A stretch of 49,716 bases of DNA from Oscillospiraceae bacterium (GTDB taxonomy: Bacteria; Bacillota; Clostridia; Oscillospirales; Ruminococcaceae): NCBI GenBank assembly GCA_017828975.1, contig JAGAJN010000007.1, positions 1 to 49,716 on the forward strand, given 5' to 3'. The notes under the pieces are model-generated. The model was not told where the DNA came from. It searched no databases and worked only from the letters and a program-made list of their open reading frames with translations. Both the position numbers and the translations under genes were made by a program. Of the stretch, positions 34,493 through 42,332 are shown piece by piece. How positions within the stretch are numbered: position 1 is the stretch's first letter; every line of letters begins with the position of its first letter.

Positions 34493-36309
34493 GCGAAAAA
34501 ACAGAAAAGATAAGCATGAAGCGGCTTATCTCAAACGTTATGTATGTTATGAGATTTGCTTGTAAATACGACGGAAAAATGGCTGCCGCATACATCACAA
34601 GCATGTGTGCAAACAACGCCGCTTACACGGTAATAAACACATTTCTGCTGAAAGCTATAATCGACATTCTTATGGCGGGGGCGGACATTCTCAGCGTCGT
34701 TAAGGTGCTTGCGGTTATAGTTGTGGTGGACACGGTGGGTCTTGCCGTTCATATCGGGCTTGAAAATGTTTTCCACACAAGGCTGGTAAAGGTCAGCGGT
34801 GCTATTCAGCGGGAGCTTATGGAAAAGGCACGTCTTATGGACCTGAAATATTATGACATTCCCGAATATTACGATGATTTCGTTATCGCCGCTTCACAGT
34901 CGGAAACAATGGTAACATTGGCAATAACGAGCATCGGACGCATCACCGCAAGCCTTCTGGCTATGCTTATTGCGGGAACGCTTATTATGACAATGAACCC
35001 CATTATCGCCATTTTCCCCATAACGGGCTTTATCATTAACATCATCACCCGCTTTATCATCACAAAGCTGGAATATCAGTACAGCATTGAAAAAGCGAAG
35101 ATCGGACGTAAGGCGGACTATTCAAAGCGTGTTTTCTATCAGCCCGAATATGCAAAGGAGATAAAGCTGACAGGCATTGAAGATGCGCTGATGGAGCAGT
35201 ATGACGAGGCTATCCGTGAGGAGCGGAAGATGGCTCTGAAATATTCGCTGAAAATTCTGCCGCCTACGCTTATCAACTGGATATGCACCTTTACCGTTTG
35301 CCAGTTTTACGCCGTTCCCGTGTACCTTGCGTATCTGGCGATCGAAAAGCAGAGCATTGCGCTGGGAGATGTGGCGTCCCTGAAAAACGCTTCAAACAAC
35401 ATCAAAAGCCGTCTGGACGGTATGAATTACGCCCTTGTGGATTTTCAGACGGTCGGTCAGTATGCGGAGAAATTCCGCCGGTTTATGGACAATGAGGTGA
35501 ATATTGAGGGCTGCAAGGGTGATGTTCCTGTCCCCGAAAATGACTGCACACTTCAGCTGAAAAACGTCAGCTTCAAGTATAAGGACAGCGAAAATTACGT
35601 TATCCGAAATGTGAATATGACCGTCAGAAAGGGAGAAAAGCTTGCTCTTGTTGGCGAAAATGGTGCGGGAAAATCCACGCTTATCAAGCTGATAATGCGG
35701 CTTTACGACGTTACCGAGGGTGAGATAACCTTCGGCGGTGTTGACATTCGCAGGCTGAATACGCAGGAATATCGCAGGAAAATAGGCACAGTTTTCCAGG
35801 ATTTCCAGATTTACGGCGCAGCACTTTCGGAGAATGTCAAGACGGATCATGTCACCGAAAATGACAGAGAAAAGATAACCGCCGCTCTCGAAAAGGCAGA
35901 CCTCGGCTCAAAGCTTAAAAAGCTTCCAAACGGCATTGACACGGAGCTGACAAAGGAGTTTTCCGAAAGCGGAACGATGCTTTCGGGCGGCGAATCTCAG
36001 AAAGCGGCAATTGCCCGAATTTTTATGCGGGACACTCCCATTGCAATCCTTGACGAACCGTCCTCGGCGCTTGACCCTATTGCGGAATATCGGCTGAACA
36101 GAAGTATGCTGGAAAATGCGGAAAATCAGGCGGTTATCCTCATTTCCCACCGTCTTTCCACCACCAAGGACGCCGACAGGATAATTCTTCTCGAACACGG
36201 AAGCATTGCCGAAAGCGGGACACATTCCCAGCTGCTTGAAAACGGCGGAAGATATGCGGAGATGTGGAGGGTTCAGGCGGAGAAGTATTGCGCTCAGATT
36301 TACGCTTGA
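34489..36309 (+). CDS. ABC exporter half-transporter, second of a pair (606 aa)
   Basis: Partner of the preceding protein. The start is the ATG at 34489 (MSEKTEK), inside the upstream stop codon. The membrane domain covers about residues 15-325. Walker A is GENGAGKST (about 389-397), the signature LSGGESQKAAIAR (about 498), and Walker B AILDEPSSALDP. Both ATPase sites of the dimer therefore look complete, unlike many heterodimeric exporters that have one degenerate site. The loop GRKADYSKRVFYQPEYAKE mirrors that of the first protein, so the pair arose by duplication. No terminator is clear after it. Confidence 0.9.
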   Translation: MSEKTEKISMKRLISNVMYVMRFACKYDGKMAAAYITSMCANNAAYTVINTFLLKAIIDILMAGADILSVVKVLAVIVVVDTVGLAVHIGLENVFHTRLVKVSGAIQRELMEKARLMDLKYYDIPEYYDDFVIAASQSETMVTLAITSIGRITASLLAMLIAGTLIMTMNPIIAIFPITGFIINIITRFIITKLEYQYSIEKAKIGRKADYSKRVFYQPEYAKEIKLTGIEDALMEQYDEAIREERKMALKYSLKILPPTLINWICTFTVCQFYAVPVYLAYLAIEKQSIALGDVASLKNASNNIKSRLDGMNYALVDFQTVGQYAEKFRRFMDNEVNIEGCKGDVPVPENDCTLQLKNVSFKYKDSENYVIRNVNMTVRKGEKLALVGENGAGKSTLIKLIMRLYDVTEGEITFGGVDIRRLNTQEYRRKIGTVFQDFQIYGAALSENVKTDHVTENDREKITAALEKADLGSKLKKLPNGIDTELTKEFSESGTMLSGGESQKAAIARIFMRDTPIAILDEPSSALDPIAEYRLNRSMLENAENQAVILISHRLSTTKDADRIILLEHGSIAESGTHSQLLENGGRYAEMWRVQAEKYCAQIYA

Positions 36310-36397
36310 CGAAATAATCGAAACAATTATCAATGTGAAATTATTGTGATGCCCGCAGCGGAGAATTGATATTCGTCGGTTCAGCCGAAACCATAAA

Positions 36398-36421
36398 TTT
36401 CACTTTACACTTTTCACATTT
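36398..36421. repeat. short TTTCACTTTACACTTTTCAC tract
   Basis: Low-complexity tract whose complement (GTGAAAAGTG units) matches the repeat after dinB at 20219-20250. The rest of 36310-36487 holds no gene. Confidence 0.5.
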
Positions 36422-36438
36422 AAAAGACAACTTCCCAT

Positions 36439-36467
36439 TTGTCAAGCTATTAAAAACAAAATATTAT
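36439..36467 (+). promoter_or_regulatory. possible promoter of the serine hydrolase operon
   Basis: TTGTCA (36439-36444) and TATTAT (36462-36467), spacer 17. The predicted start near 36474 would lie at the Shine-Dalgarno, leaving an unusually short leader, so the call is tentative. Confidence 0.4.
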
Positions 36468-36487
36468 TGTAACAGGAGGAAATCAAC

Positions 36488-37672
36488 ATGAAAGTTATCA
36501 ACGGAAAAATCGACTGCAAGCCCATTGAAACAGGCTATGACGAGAGCAGAATAGAAATACTCAACAAGCGTCTTGCCGAGATGATCGACAAGAAGGTCAT
36601 TCACGGCGCAGCCTACTGCATTTCCCACAAGGGCAAGGTCATCGCCCACGGCAGCATCGGCAGAAACAACGCTGCGGGTGCTGACACGGCAATGCAGCCC
36701 GACACTATCTTTGAAATTGCGTCCGTCACCAAGACCTTTGCGGCAACGGCAATCATGCAGCTTGTGGAGGACGGCTTTATCCGCCTTGACACCAAGGTGG
36801 GAGAGATACTGCCGCAGTTTGCCAAAAAGCCCTTTGAGGACATCACCCTCTGGCATCTGCTGACCCACACCTCGGGACTGTACCCCGACGGCGGCTGTTT
36901 CTCCGAATCCGCTCCGAAAGATCCGTGGGAGCTGCTTGAAGAAAAATGGGACGGCAAGAGCGATTTTGACTGGATCTCGGCAGGCATTTCGGGAGGACTT
37001 CGCCGTCCCGTGGGTGCGCAGTGGCAGTATTGCTCCTTCGGTTTTGCGATTCTCGGGGAAATAGTTACAAGAGTAAGCGGTCAGAATGTCCACGACTATA
37101 TCGCAGAAAAAATTCTCCGTCCTTTGAAGATGAACGACAGCGGATTTTATCCCACTGCCGAAAATGCTGCACGCTGCTTCTATTGGAAACCCGAGCACAA
37201 GGAATTTTTCGACAAGGTGACAAGCGGCGAATCCAACGGACATTACGATGAGGGAACTGTCTGGGACATTATACCCAACACCGCAGGCGGACTTTGCTCC
37301 ACCGCATACGACCTTGTCCGCTACGGAAACGCTTTCGTTTACGGCGGACGCTTTGACGGCGCAAGGCTTCTCGGCAGAAAATCCGTGGAAAAGATGAGCA
37401 CCGTTCAGCTGAGCGGAGTTCCCGACTATTGCTGGACTGCACAAGAGCCGAACCGTCTTTACGGCATTGGCTTTGATATGCGTCAGGGTCCTGCATATTC
37501 CTATTCTGAGGGGACTATCATGCACGAGGGTGCGGGTGCTTGTTCCCTTGACATTGACCTGAAGGAACAGCTGGTTGCGGCGTGGTTTGTCCCCTTTGAC
37601 GAGGGCGCAAACGGCTGGTCTGCCGAGCCGCTTTACAATGTTCAGAACATTATATGGTCGGGGCTGATATGA
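36488..37672 (+). CDS. serine hydrolase of the beta-lactamase / class C penicillin-binding family
   Basis: A 394-residue serine hydrolase. The nucleophile motif SVTK (S79, K82) sits in FEIASVTKTFAATAIMQL, and the second motif is Y181-C-S183 (QYCSFGFAILGEIV). HTSGLYPDGG and the late HEGAGA loop fit the third element of this fold. There is no signal peptide, so the enzyme appears cytoplasmic; family members include esterases, D-aminopeptidases and D-Ala carboxypeptidases as well as beta-lactamases, and a true AmpC would be exported. AGGAGG lies 8 bases upstream. The stop overlaps the next ABC-2 permease start (ATGA), so hydrolase and exporter are made together. The substrate may be what the exporter carries, or its precursor. 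Confidence 0.88.
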   Translation: MKVINGKIDCKPIETGYDESRIEILNKRLAEMIDKKVIHGAAYCISHKGKVIAHGSIGRNNAAGADTAMQPDTIFEIASVTKTFAATAIMQLVEDGFIRLDTKVGEILPQFAKKPFEDITLWHLLTHTSGLYPDGGCFSESAPKDPWELLEEKWDGKSDFDWISAGISGGLRRPVGAQWQYCSFGFAILGEIVTRVSGQNVHDYIAEKILRPLKMNDSGFYPTAENAARCFYWKPEHKEFFDKVTSGESNGHYDEGTVWDIIPNTAGGLCSTAYDLVRYGNAFVYGGRFDGARLLGRKSVEKMSTVQLSGVPDYCWTAQEPNRLYGIGFDMRQGPAYSYSEGTIMHEGAGACSLDIDLKEQLVAAWFVPFDEGANGWSAEPLYNVQNIIWSGLI

Positions 37673-38490
37673 TAAAATTTATAAAACACAAGCTTGAAAT
37701 GTGCAAAGCGGTGGCGTTCGTTACCTATAAGGAATGGAGCGCCTACCGCAGTCATTCCCTTGTTTCGGCGTTTGTGGGACCTGTCTATTTCATCGTTCAG
37801 TATTTCATCTGGACGGCGGTTTACGGCGGCAGCGGCAGCCTCGGGGGAATGGAGCTTTCTCAGACGATACGCTACTTTGGCGTGACTGCGCTTATCGGCT
37901 ATCTCACCATGGATTTTGCGGACTGGAATTTGCAAATGCTGGTGCGTACGGGAAAATTTCTCACCTTCACCCTCCGTCCCATGCACCACAGATTTTTTGC
38001 CCTTTCGCAGAAAATAGGTCACAGAATTCTGGGATTTGTCTTTGAATTTTTGCCCTGTTTTCTGATATTTCTGTTTGTTTTTCGGATAGACATTATCCCC
38101 GAAAGGCTGGGCTGGACGGTGCTTTCGGTCGCCCTTGCGTTCCTGATGAACTTCTATGTGAATTACACCATCGGAATGACGGCGTTCTATTTTGTGCAGG
38201 CAAACGGAATTCGGATAGTTTATCAGCTGCTGGGAAATATCTTTTCGGGCGCACTGATACCGCTCAGTTTTTTCCCCGGTATAATTCAGCGGATAATGAT
38301 GTTCCTGCCCTTTCAATACACAAATTACATAACCGCAATGGTCTGGACGGGCAGCGATTCTATCGGCGAAATGGGGCTGACTGTCCCGCAGGCGGTGTTA
38401 TGTCAGACGCTCGCGGTGCTGTTTGCGGCGATTGTCAGCGAGATAGTTTACCGTTCTTCCATAAAGAAATTTACGGCGGTGGGTGCTTGA
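37669..38490 (+). CDS. ABC-2 type exporter permease, first subunit
   Basis: Membrane protein of 273 residues with six hydrophobic segments and no signal peptide. SAYRSHSLVSAFVGPVYFIVQYFIW is the cytoplasmic start of the first helices. The fold matches the three-gene COG4587/COG3694/COG4586 exporters, of which one cyanobacterial member has been linked to viologen export. The start is the ATG at 37669, overlapping the hydrolase stop. Substrate unknown. Confidence 0.82.
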   Translation: MIKFIKHKLEMCKAVAFVTYKEWSAYRSHSLVSAFVGPVYFIVQYFIWTAVYGGSGSLGGMELSQTIRYFGVTALIGYLTMDFADWNLQMLVRTGKFLTFTLRPMHHRFFALSQKIGHRILGFVFEFLPCFLIFLFVFRIDIIPERLGWTVLSVALAFLMNFYVNYTIGMTAFYFVQANGIRIVYQLLGNIFSGALIPLSFFPGIIQRIMMFLPFQYTNYITAMVWTGSDSIGEMGLTVPQAVLCQTLAVLFAAIVSEIVYRSSIKKFTAVGA

Positions 38491-38491
38491 A

Positions 38492-39271
38492 ATGCGTTAC
38501 ATAAAGATTTATTTGACCTGTCTGCACACGGCGTTTTCAAGGGCGGCAGCGTACCGTGCGGACTTTATTCTCGGGAACTTTATCACGCTGCTGTCAAACA
38601 TAATCTTCCCGCTGGTGACGGTGCTTATTTACGCAAACGGTGCTGAGTTTCCCCGGTGGGATATGTGGGAGGTGCTGCTGATACAGTCGGTGTTTTCCAT
38701 GTCCTCGGGGGCATCGGCAATGTTCTGCGGCGGTATTCTTTGGACGACTATGGACCACATACAATCGGGCAGCTTTGAAACGGTGCTGTTAAAGCCCCTG
38801 CCGCCGCTGTTTTTCATAGCTGCGGCGAATTTTGACACGGGAAGCATCGGCTTATTTTTCGGCGGACTTGTTATGACGGTAATATCCGCCTTGAAAACGG
38901 GAATGTGCAAGGCGGAAAACATACCGCTGTTTCTGCTGCTTTTTGCGTCGGGTGCGGCGGTAATGTGCGGGCTTGACCTTATTATGGCGGCGATAAGCTT
39001 TAAATGGGTGGGAAACTCATGTATCCCCGAAATATTTGACAGCATTAAGGAATTCGGGAAATATCCCCTTGAAATTTTCCCGAGGGGCATACAGGCGCTT
39101 TCGGCAATAATAATTCCCGTGGCATGCGTGGGATTTTTCCCCGCCTCGGCGCTGCTGGGACGGCTTGACACACGGGCGTTTATATCGGTGCTGCCCTGCC
39201 TGCTGTTTTTCCTTTTCGGCATATGGCTGTACGACAGAATGATAAAGCTTTACGAGGGTGTGGGAGGTTAA
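38492..39271 (+). CDS. ABC-2 type exporter permease, second subunit (DUF990-like)
   Basis: Membrane protein of 259 residues, six hydrophobic segments. RAAAYRADFILGNFITLLSN near the start and SGSFETVLLKPLPPLFFI match the DUF990 permease group that pairs with the preceding protein. I prefer the ATG at 38492, one base after the upstream stop; a GTG at 38483 is also possible. The next gene follows after one base. Confidence 0.82.
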   Translation: MRYIKIYLTCLHTAFSRAAAYRADFILGNFITLLSNIIFPLVTVLIYANGAEFPRWDMWEVLLIQSVFSMSSGASAMFCGGILWTTMDHIQSGSFETVLLKPLPPLFFIAAANFDTGSIGLFFGGLVMTVISALKTGMCKAENIPLFLLLFASGAAVMCGLDLIMAAISFKWVGNSCIPEIFDSIKEFGKYPLEIFPRGIQALSAIIIPVACVGFFPASALLGRLDTRAFISVLPCLLFFLFGIWLYDRMIKLYEGVGG

Positions 39272-39272
39272 A

Positions 39273-40247
39273 ATGACGGCAATAAAGGTCGAGAATTTAG
39301 TAAAATCATATTTGACATACAAACGTGGCAGCGGCTTTTCGGAAACGGTCAAAAGCTTTTTCAAGCGGGAAAAGGTGGTGGTGAACGCCGTTGACGGTAT
39401 CTCCTTTGAAATTGAAAAGGGGAGTATCTGCGGTATTCTCGGTCCAAACGGTGCGGGAAAATCCACCACCATAAAAATGCTCTGCGGTGCGCTGTTTCCC
39501 ACAAGCGGCAGCATTGACGTTTTGGGATATTCTCCCGCACGGGACAGGGCAAAATATGTCCAAAGGATAGGTGCGGTTTTCGGGCAGAAATCTCAGCTTA
39601 TCTGGGACATTCCGCCTATTGACAGCTTTGCTATGAACAAGGCGATCTACGGCATTTCCGACGAGGATTACAAAAGCCGTCTGGACGAAATGACCGAGCT
39701 TTTCGATGTAGGTGAGGTCATTCACAAGCCCACAAGAGTGCTTTCTCTGGGCGAGCGAATGAAGTGCGAATTTATCATGGCAATGCTGCACCGTCCCGAG
39801 ATAGTTTTCCTTGACGAGCCGACCATCGGGCTGGACGTTATCGCAAAGAACAAGATTCGTGAGGTCGTCGGTGAAATGAACCGCTTGGGAACTACCTTTA
39901 TCCTTACCACCCACGACCTTGAGGATGTCGAGCAGCTGGCAAGCAGCGTTATCATCATCAACCACGGGAAAAAGGTGTTTGACGACAGTCTTTCAAGTCT
40001 TAGAACCGTTCTCGGCAGCAAGAAAATTGTTGATATTTCTCTGACAAGACCCTTTGATGGAGATGAGATAAACGGCGCAAAAATCATCGGTCGGGAGAAT
40101 GAGTTTGATATTTCCCTTGAGGTGGACACATCGGAAATGCCCATTGCCGAGTTTCTGAAATCGCTCACGGGATATGCGGAATTTCGGGATATTTCCGTTA
40201 AGGAGCTGCCTATGGATATGATAATCACTAAGATTTACAGCGAATAA
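39273..40247 (+). CDS. ABC-2 type exporter ATP-binding protein
   Basis: ATPase of the exporter, 324 residues. The start is the ATG at 39273 behind GGGAGG. Walker A is GPNGAGKST (about 57-65), the Q-loop GQKSQLIWDIPP, the signature LSLGERMKCEF and Walker B IVFLDEPTIGLD, with the H-loop TTHDLEDV. LSLGE in place of LSGGQ is normal for the COG4586 family. The N-terminal insertion between the first strand and Walker A is also typical of that family. With the two permeases it makes a complete exporter. Confidence 0.9.
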   Translation: MTAIKVENLVKSYLTYKRGSGFSETVKSFFKREKVVVNAVDGISFEIEKGSICGILGPNGAGKSTTIKMLCGALFPTSGSIDVLGYSPARDRAKYVQRIGAVFGQKSQLIWDIPPIDSFAMNKAIYGISDEDYKSRLDEMTELFDVGEVIHKPTRVLSLGERMKCEFIMAMLHRPEIVFLDEPTIGLDVIAKNKIREVVGEMNRLGTTFILTTHDLEDVEQLASSVIIINHGKKVFDDSLSSLRTVLGSKKIVDISLTRPFDGDEINGAKIIGRENEFDISLEVDTSEMPIAEFLKSLTGYAEFRDISVKELPMDMIITKIYSE

Positions 40248-40253
40248 AAGCCC

Positions 40254-40282
40254 TTTACAATCCCCCGAAAATGCGTTATAAT
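40254..40282 (+). promoter_or_regulatory. promoter of the Nudix-thiD-cupin operon
   Basis: TTTACA (40254-40259) and TATAAT (40277-40282), spacer 17, with a leader of about 18 nt. Confidence 0.75.
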
Positions 40283-40307
40283 ATAACCATAGAACGGAGG
40301 GATCATT

Positions 40308-40820
40308 ATGAGATACACCTACTGCCCCGACTGCGGCACTCAGCTTATTGAAAAAAATATCGGTGACGAGGGTATGATACCATTCTGCGAAAAATGCAGC
40401 CGTCCTTGGTTTGACGGGTTTTATACCAGCATACTTGCCGCCGTTGTGAACGAATTCGGCGAGGTTGCACTTATCCGTCAGGGATATGTTTCTGCGGAAT
40501 ATTGCGTAGGCGTTGCGGGACATATAAAGTGCGGCGAAACTGCCGAAGCAGCCGCTGCAAGAGAGGTCACGGAGGAAATAGGGCTTGTCCCCGAAAGCGT
40601 GGAATTTATCCAAAGCAGCTGGTACGAGAAAAAAGGTATGCTTATGCTGGGCTTTCGTGTGAATGTGAAAAAAGCGGAGCTGAAGCCCTCCTGCGAGGTG
40701 GACAGCGCAGCTTGGTATTCCCCCGAGAAGGCAATGCAGGTGCTGCGTCCCGGGAGCAATATTCAGCGGTTGGTGGCTGCGGCAGTCGATTGCCGTGAAA
40801 ATGAGGTATGCGCAAAATGA
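40308..40820 (+). CDS. Nudix hydrolase with N-terminal zinc ribbon (170 aa)
   Basis: Hydrolyses a nucleoside diphosphate linked to another group; the substrate cannot be told. Residues 6-30 form a zinc ribbon (C6, C9, C27, C30). The Nudix box runs from G71 to L93: GHIKCGE, then REVTEEIGL with the metal-binding Glu residues 86, 89 and 90. The zinc ribbon plus Nudix order recalls NADH pyrophosphatase NudC, but the protein is much shorter and lacks the NudC-specific SQPWPxPxS tail. GGAGGG precedes the ATG. The stop overlaps the thiD start by ATGA, so the two are coupled. Confidence 0.88.
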   Translation: MRYTYCPDCGTQLIEKNIGDEGMIPFCEKCSRPWFDGFYTSILAAVVNEFGEVALIRQGYVSAEYCVGVAGHIKCGETAEAAAAREVTEEIGLVPESVEFIQSSWYEKKGMLMLGFRVNVKKAELKPSCEVDSAAWYSPEKAMQVLRPGSNIQRLVAAAVDCRENEVCAK

Positions 40821-41599
40821 AAAAGTTTCTGACAATTGCAGGCTCGGACAGTTCGGGCGGAGCGGGTATTCAGGCTGACCTTAAAACCGCCGCCGCTCAC
40901 GGAGTTTACGGAATGAGCGTTATAACCGCCCTGACAGCCCAGAACACCACGGGCGTTTTCGGAGTAAGCAGCGTTTCGGGCGAATTCGTGAAAGCACAGG
41001 CAAAGGCGGTTTTCGAGGATATTTTTCCAGATTCGGTGAAGATAGGAATGGTATTTTCCGAGGAGATTATAAATGCGGCGGCGGAAATTCTGTCCGAGTA
41101 TAAGCCCCCGCATATCGTCTGCGACACGGTAATGGTTGCCACAAGCGGTGCGCCTTTGCTGGAAAAATCGGCGGAAAGGGCGCTGACGGAGCGGCTGTTT
41201 CCATTGGCTGAAATTATAACGCCCAACATTCCCGAAGCGGAAATTTTAAGCGGAATGAGCATTTCAAGCCGTTCGGAAATGGAAAAGGCGGGCATTATCA
41301 TCAGCAAAAAATTCGGCTGTTCGGTGCTTGTGAAGGGCGGGCATCTTTCAGATACGGCGGACGATATTCTGTTTGAAAACGGCGAGGTTTCGGAAGTGTT
41401 CGGCGGCGTTCATATTGACAATCCCAACACTCACGGGACGGGCTGCACGCTTTCCTCTGCCATCGCCTGCAATCTGGCTTTGGGATATTCTCTGCGTGAC
41501 AGCGTGAAAAATGCCAAGGATTATGTGGCGGGGGCTATTGCTTACGGGCTTGATCTGGGAAAAGGCAGCGGACCGCTTAACCATTTATACAGAATATAG
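40817..41599 (+). CDS. thiD: hydroxymethylpyrimidine/phosphomethylpyrimidine kinase
   Basis: Phosphorylates HMP and HMP-P in thiamin synthesis or salvage. The start is the ATG at 40817 (260 residues), overlapping the Nudix stop. TIAGSDSSGGAGIQADLKT is the substrate-binding N-terminus, SVLVKGGHL and NTHGTGCTLSSAIACNLA the ATP site with the anion hole and catalytic loop. PdxK-type pyridoxal kinases share the fold, but the SGGAGIQADLK pattern favours ThiD. No thiE or thiM is next to it and no TPP riboswitch precedes it. A coupled Nudix enzyme could clean up pyrimidine pyrophosphates; this is only a guess. Confidence 0.92.
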   Translation: MKKFLTIAGSDSSGGAGIQADLKTAAAHGVYGMSVITALTAQNTTGVFGVSSVSGEFVKAQAKAVFEDIFPDSVKIGMVFSEEIINAAAEILSEYKPPHIVCDTVMVATSGAPLLEKSAERALTERLFPLAEIITPNIPEAEILSGMSISSRSEMEKAGIIISKKFGCSVLVKGGHLSDTADDILFENGEVSEVFGGVHIDNPNTHGTGCTLSSAIACNLALGYSLRDSVKNAKDYVAGAIAYGLDLGKGSGPLNHLYRI

Positions 41600-41611
41600 G
41601 AGATGTCTTTT

Positions 41612-41956
41612 ATGAAACCCATAAACCTCTTAAACGCAGTAAACGCCGTAGAAAAGCTCTATGTTTACGAAAAAATAGGACGCTTGAACGGCAATGTTAT
41701 CAGCGTTGTAAATGTGGAAAACAGGACGCTTGATTTTCACGTTCACGAACAGTCGGACGAGATGTTTTTCGTTATCGAAGGCGCATTCTGCCTTGAAACG
41801 GACGAGGGACTTATCCCCGTTAAGGCGGGCGAATTTATCATTGTACCGAAAGGCACACGGCACCGTCCCGTTGTCAAGGAGCTGACAAAATTTATGATGA
41901 TCGAGCTTGACGGCACGCTGAATAAGGAAAACAGCGGCGATCTTTACGAGGATTGA
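41612..41956 (+). CDS. small single-domain cupin (114 aa)
   Basis: A beta-barrel protein with the metal-binding cupin motifs: FHVHEQSDEMFFVIEGAF (two His and a Glu) and later PKGTRHRPVV (His). The short length fits stand-alone cupins, whose roles range from isomerase to sugar-binding sensor; none is indicated here. The start at 41612 has TAGGAG ten bases upstream; an ATG at 41603 would touch the Shine-Dalgarno. It is 12 bp after thiD and closes that operon before a hairpin. Confidence 0.88.
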   Translation: MKPINLLNAVNAVEKLYVYEKIGRLNGNVISVVNVENRTLDFHVHEQSDEMFFVIEGAFCLETDEGLIPVKAGEFIIVPKGTRHRPVVKELTKFMMIELDGTLNKENSGDLYED

Positions 41957-41963
41957 ATAATAA

Positions 41964-42005
41964 GCCTTCTTTGCGGGAAATATTATAAAAAACCGCAAAG
42001 GAGGC
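41964..42005 (+). promoter_or_regulatory. 13-bp hairpin that ends the cupin operon and encloses the next gene's Shine-Dalgarno
   Basis: GCCTTCTTTGCGG (41964-41976) pairs with CCGCAAAGGAGGC (41993-42005) over 13 bp with one G-U pair; the loop is AT-only apart from its first base. The right arm contains AAAGGAGG, the ribosome binding site of the TTG-started gene at 42014. GTTTTATTTT follows, so the same structure can act as a terminator for the cupin gene. Folding would both stop transcription and hide the ribosome binding site. Confidence 0.7.
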
Positions 42006-42013
42006 GTTTTATT

Positions 42014-42193
42014 TTGGAAAATACCGAGCTGCCCATGGGATTTGGGATCGCACTTGCCATGAATCCGAAGGCTATGGAAAAATTTGCCCTGCTGCCCGAA
42101 AGCAAAAAGCAGGAGATAATAAACGGCACACATTCCGTTACGTCAAAGGCGGAAATGCACCGTTATGTTGAAAAAATTGTTTCCATACAATAG
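42014..42193 (+). CDS. small conserved protein with TTG start (59 aa)
   Basis: Starts at TTG, nine bases after AAAGGAGG, and encodes 59 residues beginning (M)ENTELPMGFGIALAMN and ending MHRYVEKIVSIQ. The middle has AMEKFALLPESKKQEII and THSVTSKAEM. The pattern ELPMGFGMALA-N-x-A...F..L...K..II..TH...SK.EM is one I know from small clostridial proteins of unknown function. Because of the TTG start it is easily missed. It is soluble, without cysteine. Its ribosome binding site is buried in a hairpin, so translation may be controlled. Confidence 0.8.
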   Translation: MENTELPMGFGIALAMNPKAMEKFALLPESKKQEIINGTHSVTSKAEMHRYVEKIVSIQ

Positions 42194-42214
42194 TCAATAC
42201 GTCAAAAATTTCAC

Positions 42215-42243
42215 TTGACATATTAAAACTATCGTGATAAAAT
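42215..42243 (+). promoter_or_regulatory. promoter of the apbE-rnf operon
   Basis: TTGACA (42215-42220) and TAAAAT (42238-42243), spacer 17. It is the only clear promoter before the nine genes that follow. Predicted start near 42250. Confidence 0.75.
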
Positions 42244-42260
42244 AAAATAGAAAATTCGCA

Positions 42261-42330
42261 AAGGAGCGGGGTTTGTCATTCGCAGAAATGCTTCCGTAGG
42301 GGGCAGTTTTTGGGTGTCAAGCCCCTTTTT
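42261..42330 (+). promoter_or_regulatory. leader with upstream mini-ORF and terminator-like hairpin before apbE
   Basis: The leader holds AAGGAG (42261-42266), six bases later a TTG that opens an eight-codon frame MSFAEMLP ending at TAG 42297-42299, and then a segment in which GGGGTTTG (42268-42275) or GGGG (42299-42302) can pair with CAAGCCCC (42318-42325), followed by TTTTT. The hairpin ends three bases before the apbE ATG. The layout suggests attenuation, though the element could also be an interspersed repeat. No known riboswitch was recognised. Confidence 0.5.
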
Positions 42331-42332
42331 AA

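Noticed and set aside
36464-37525. 353-codon frame antisense to the serine hydrolase
   Set aside because: The sense strand carries the SxxK and YxS motifs and a good ribosome binding site.
40817-41599. TPP riboswitch control of thiD
   Set aside because: The leader is only about 18 nt and thiD is translationally coupled to the Nudix gene.
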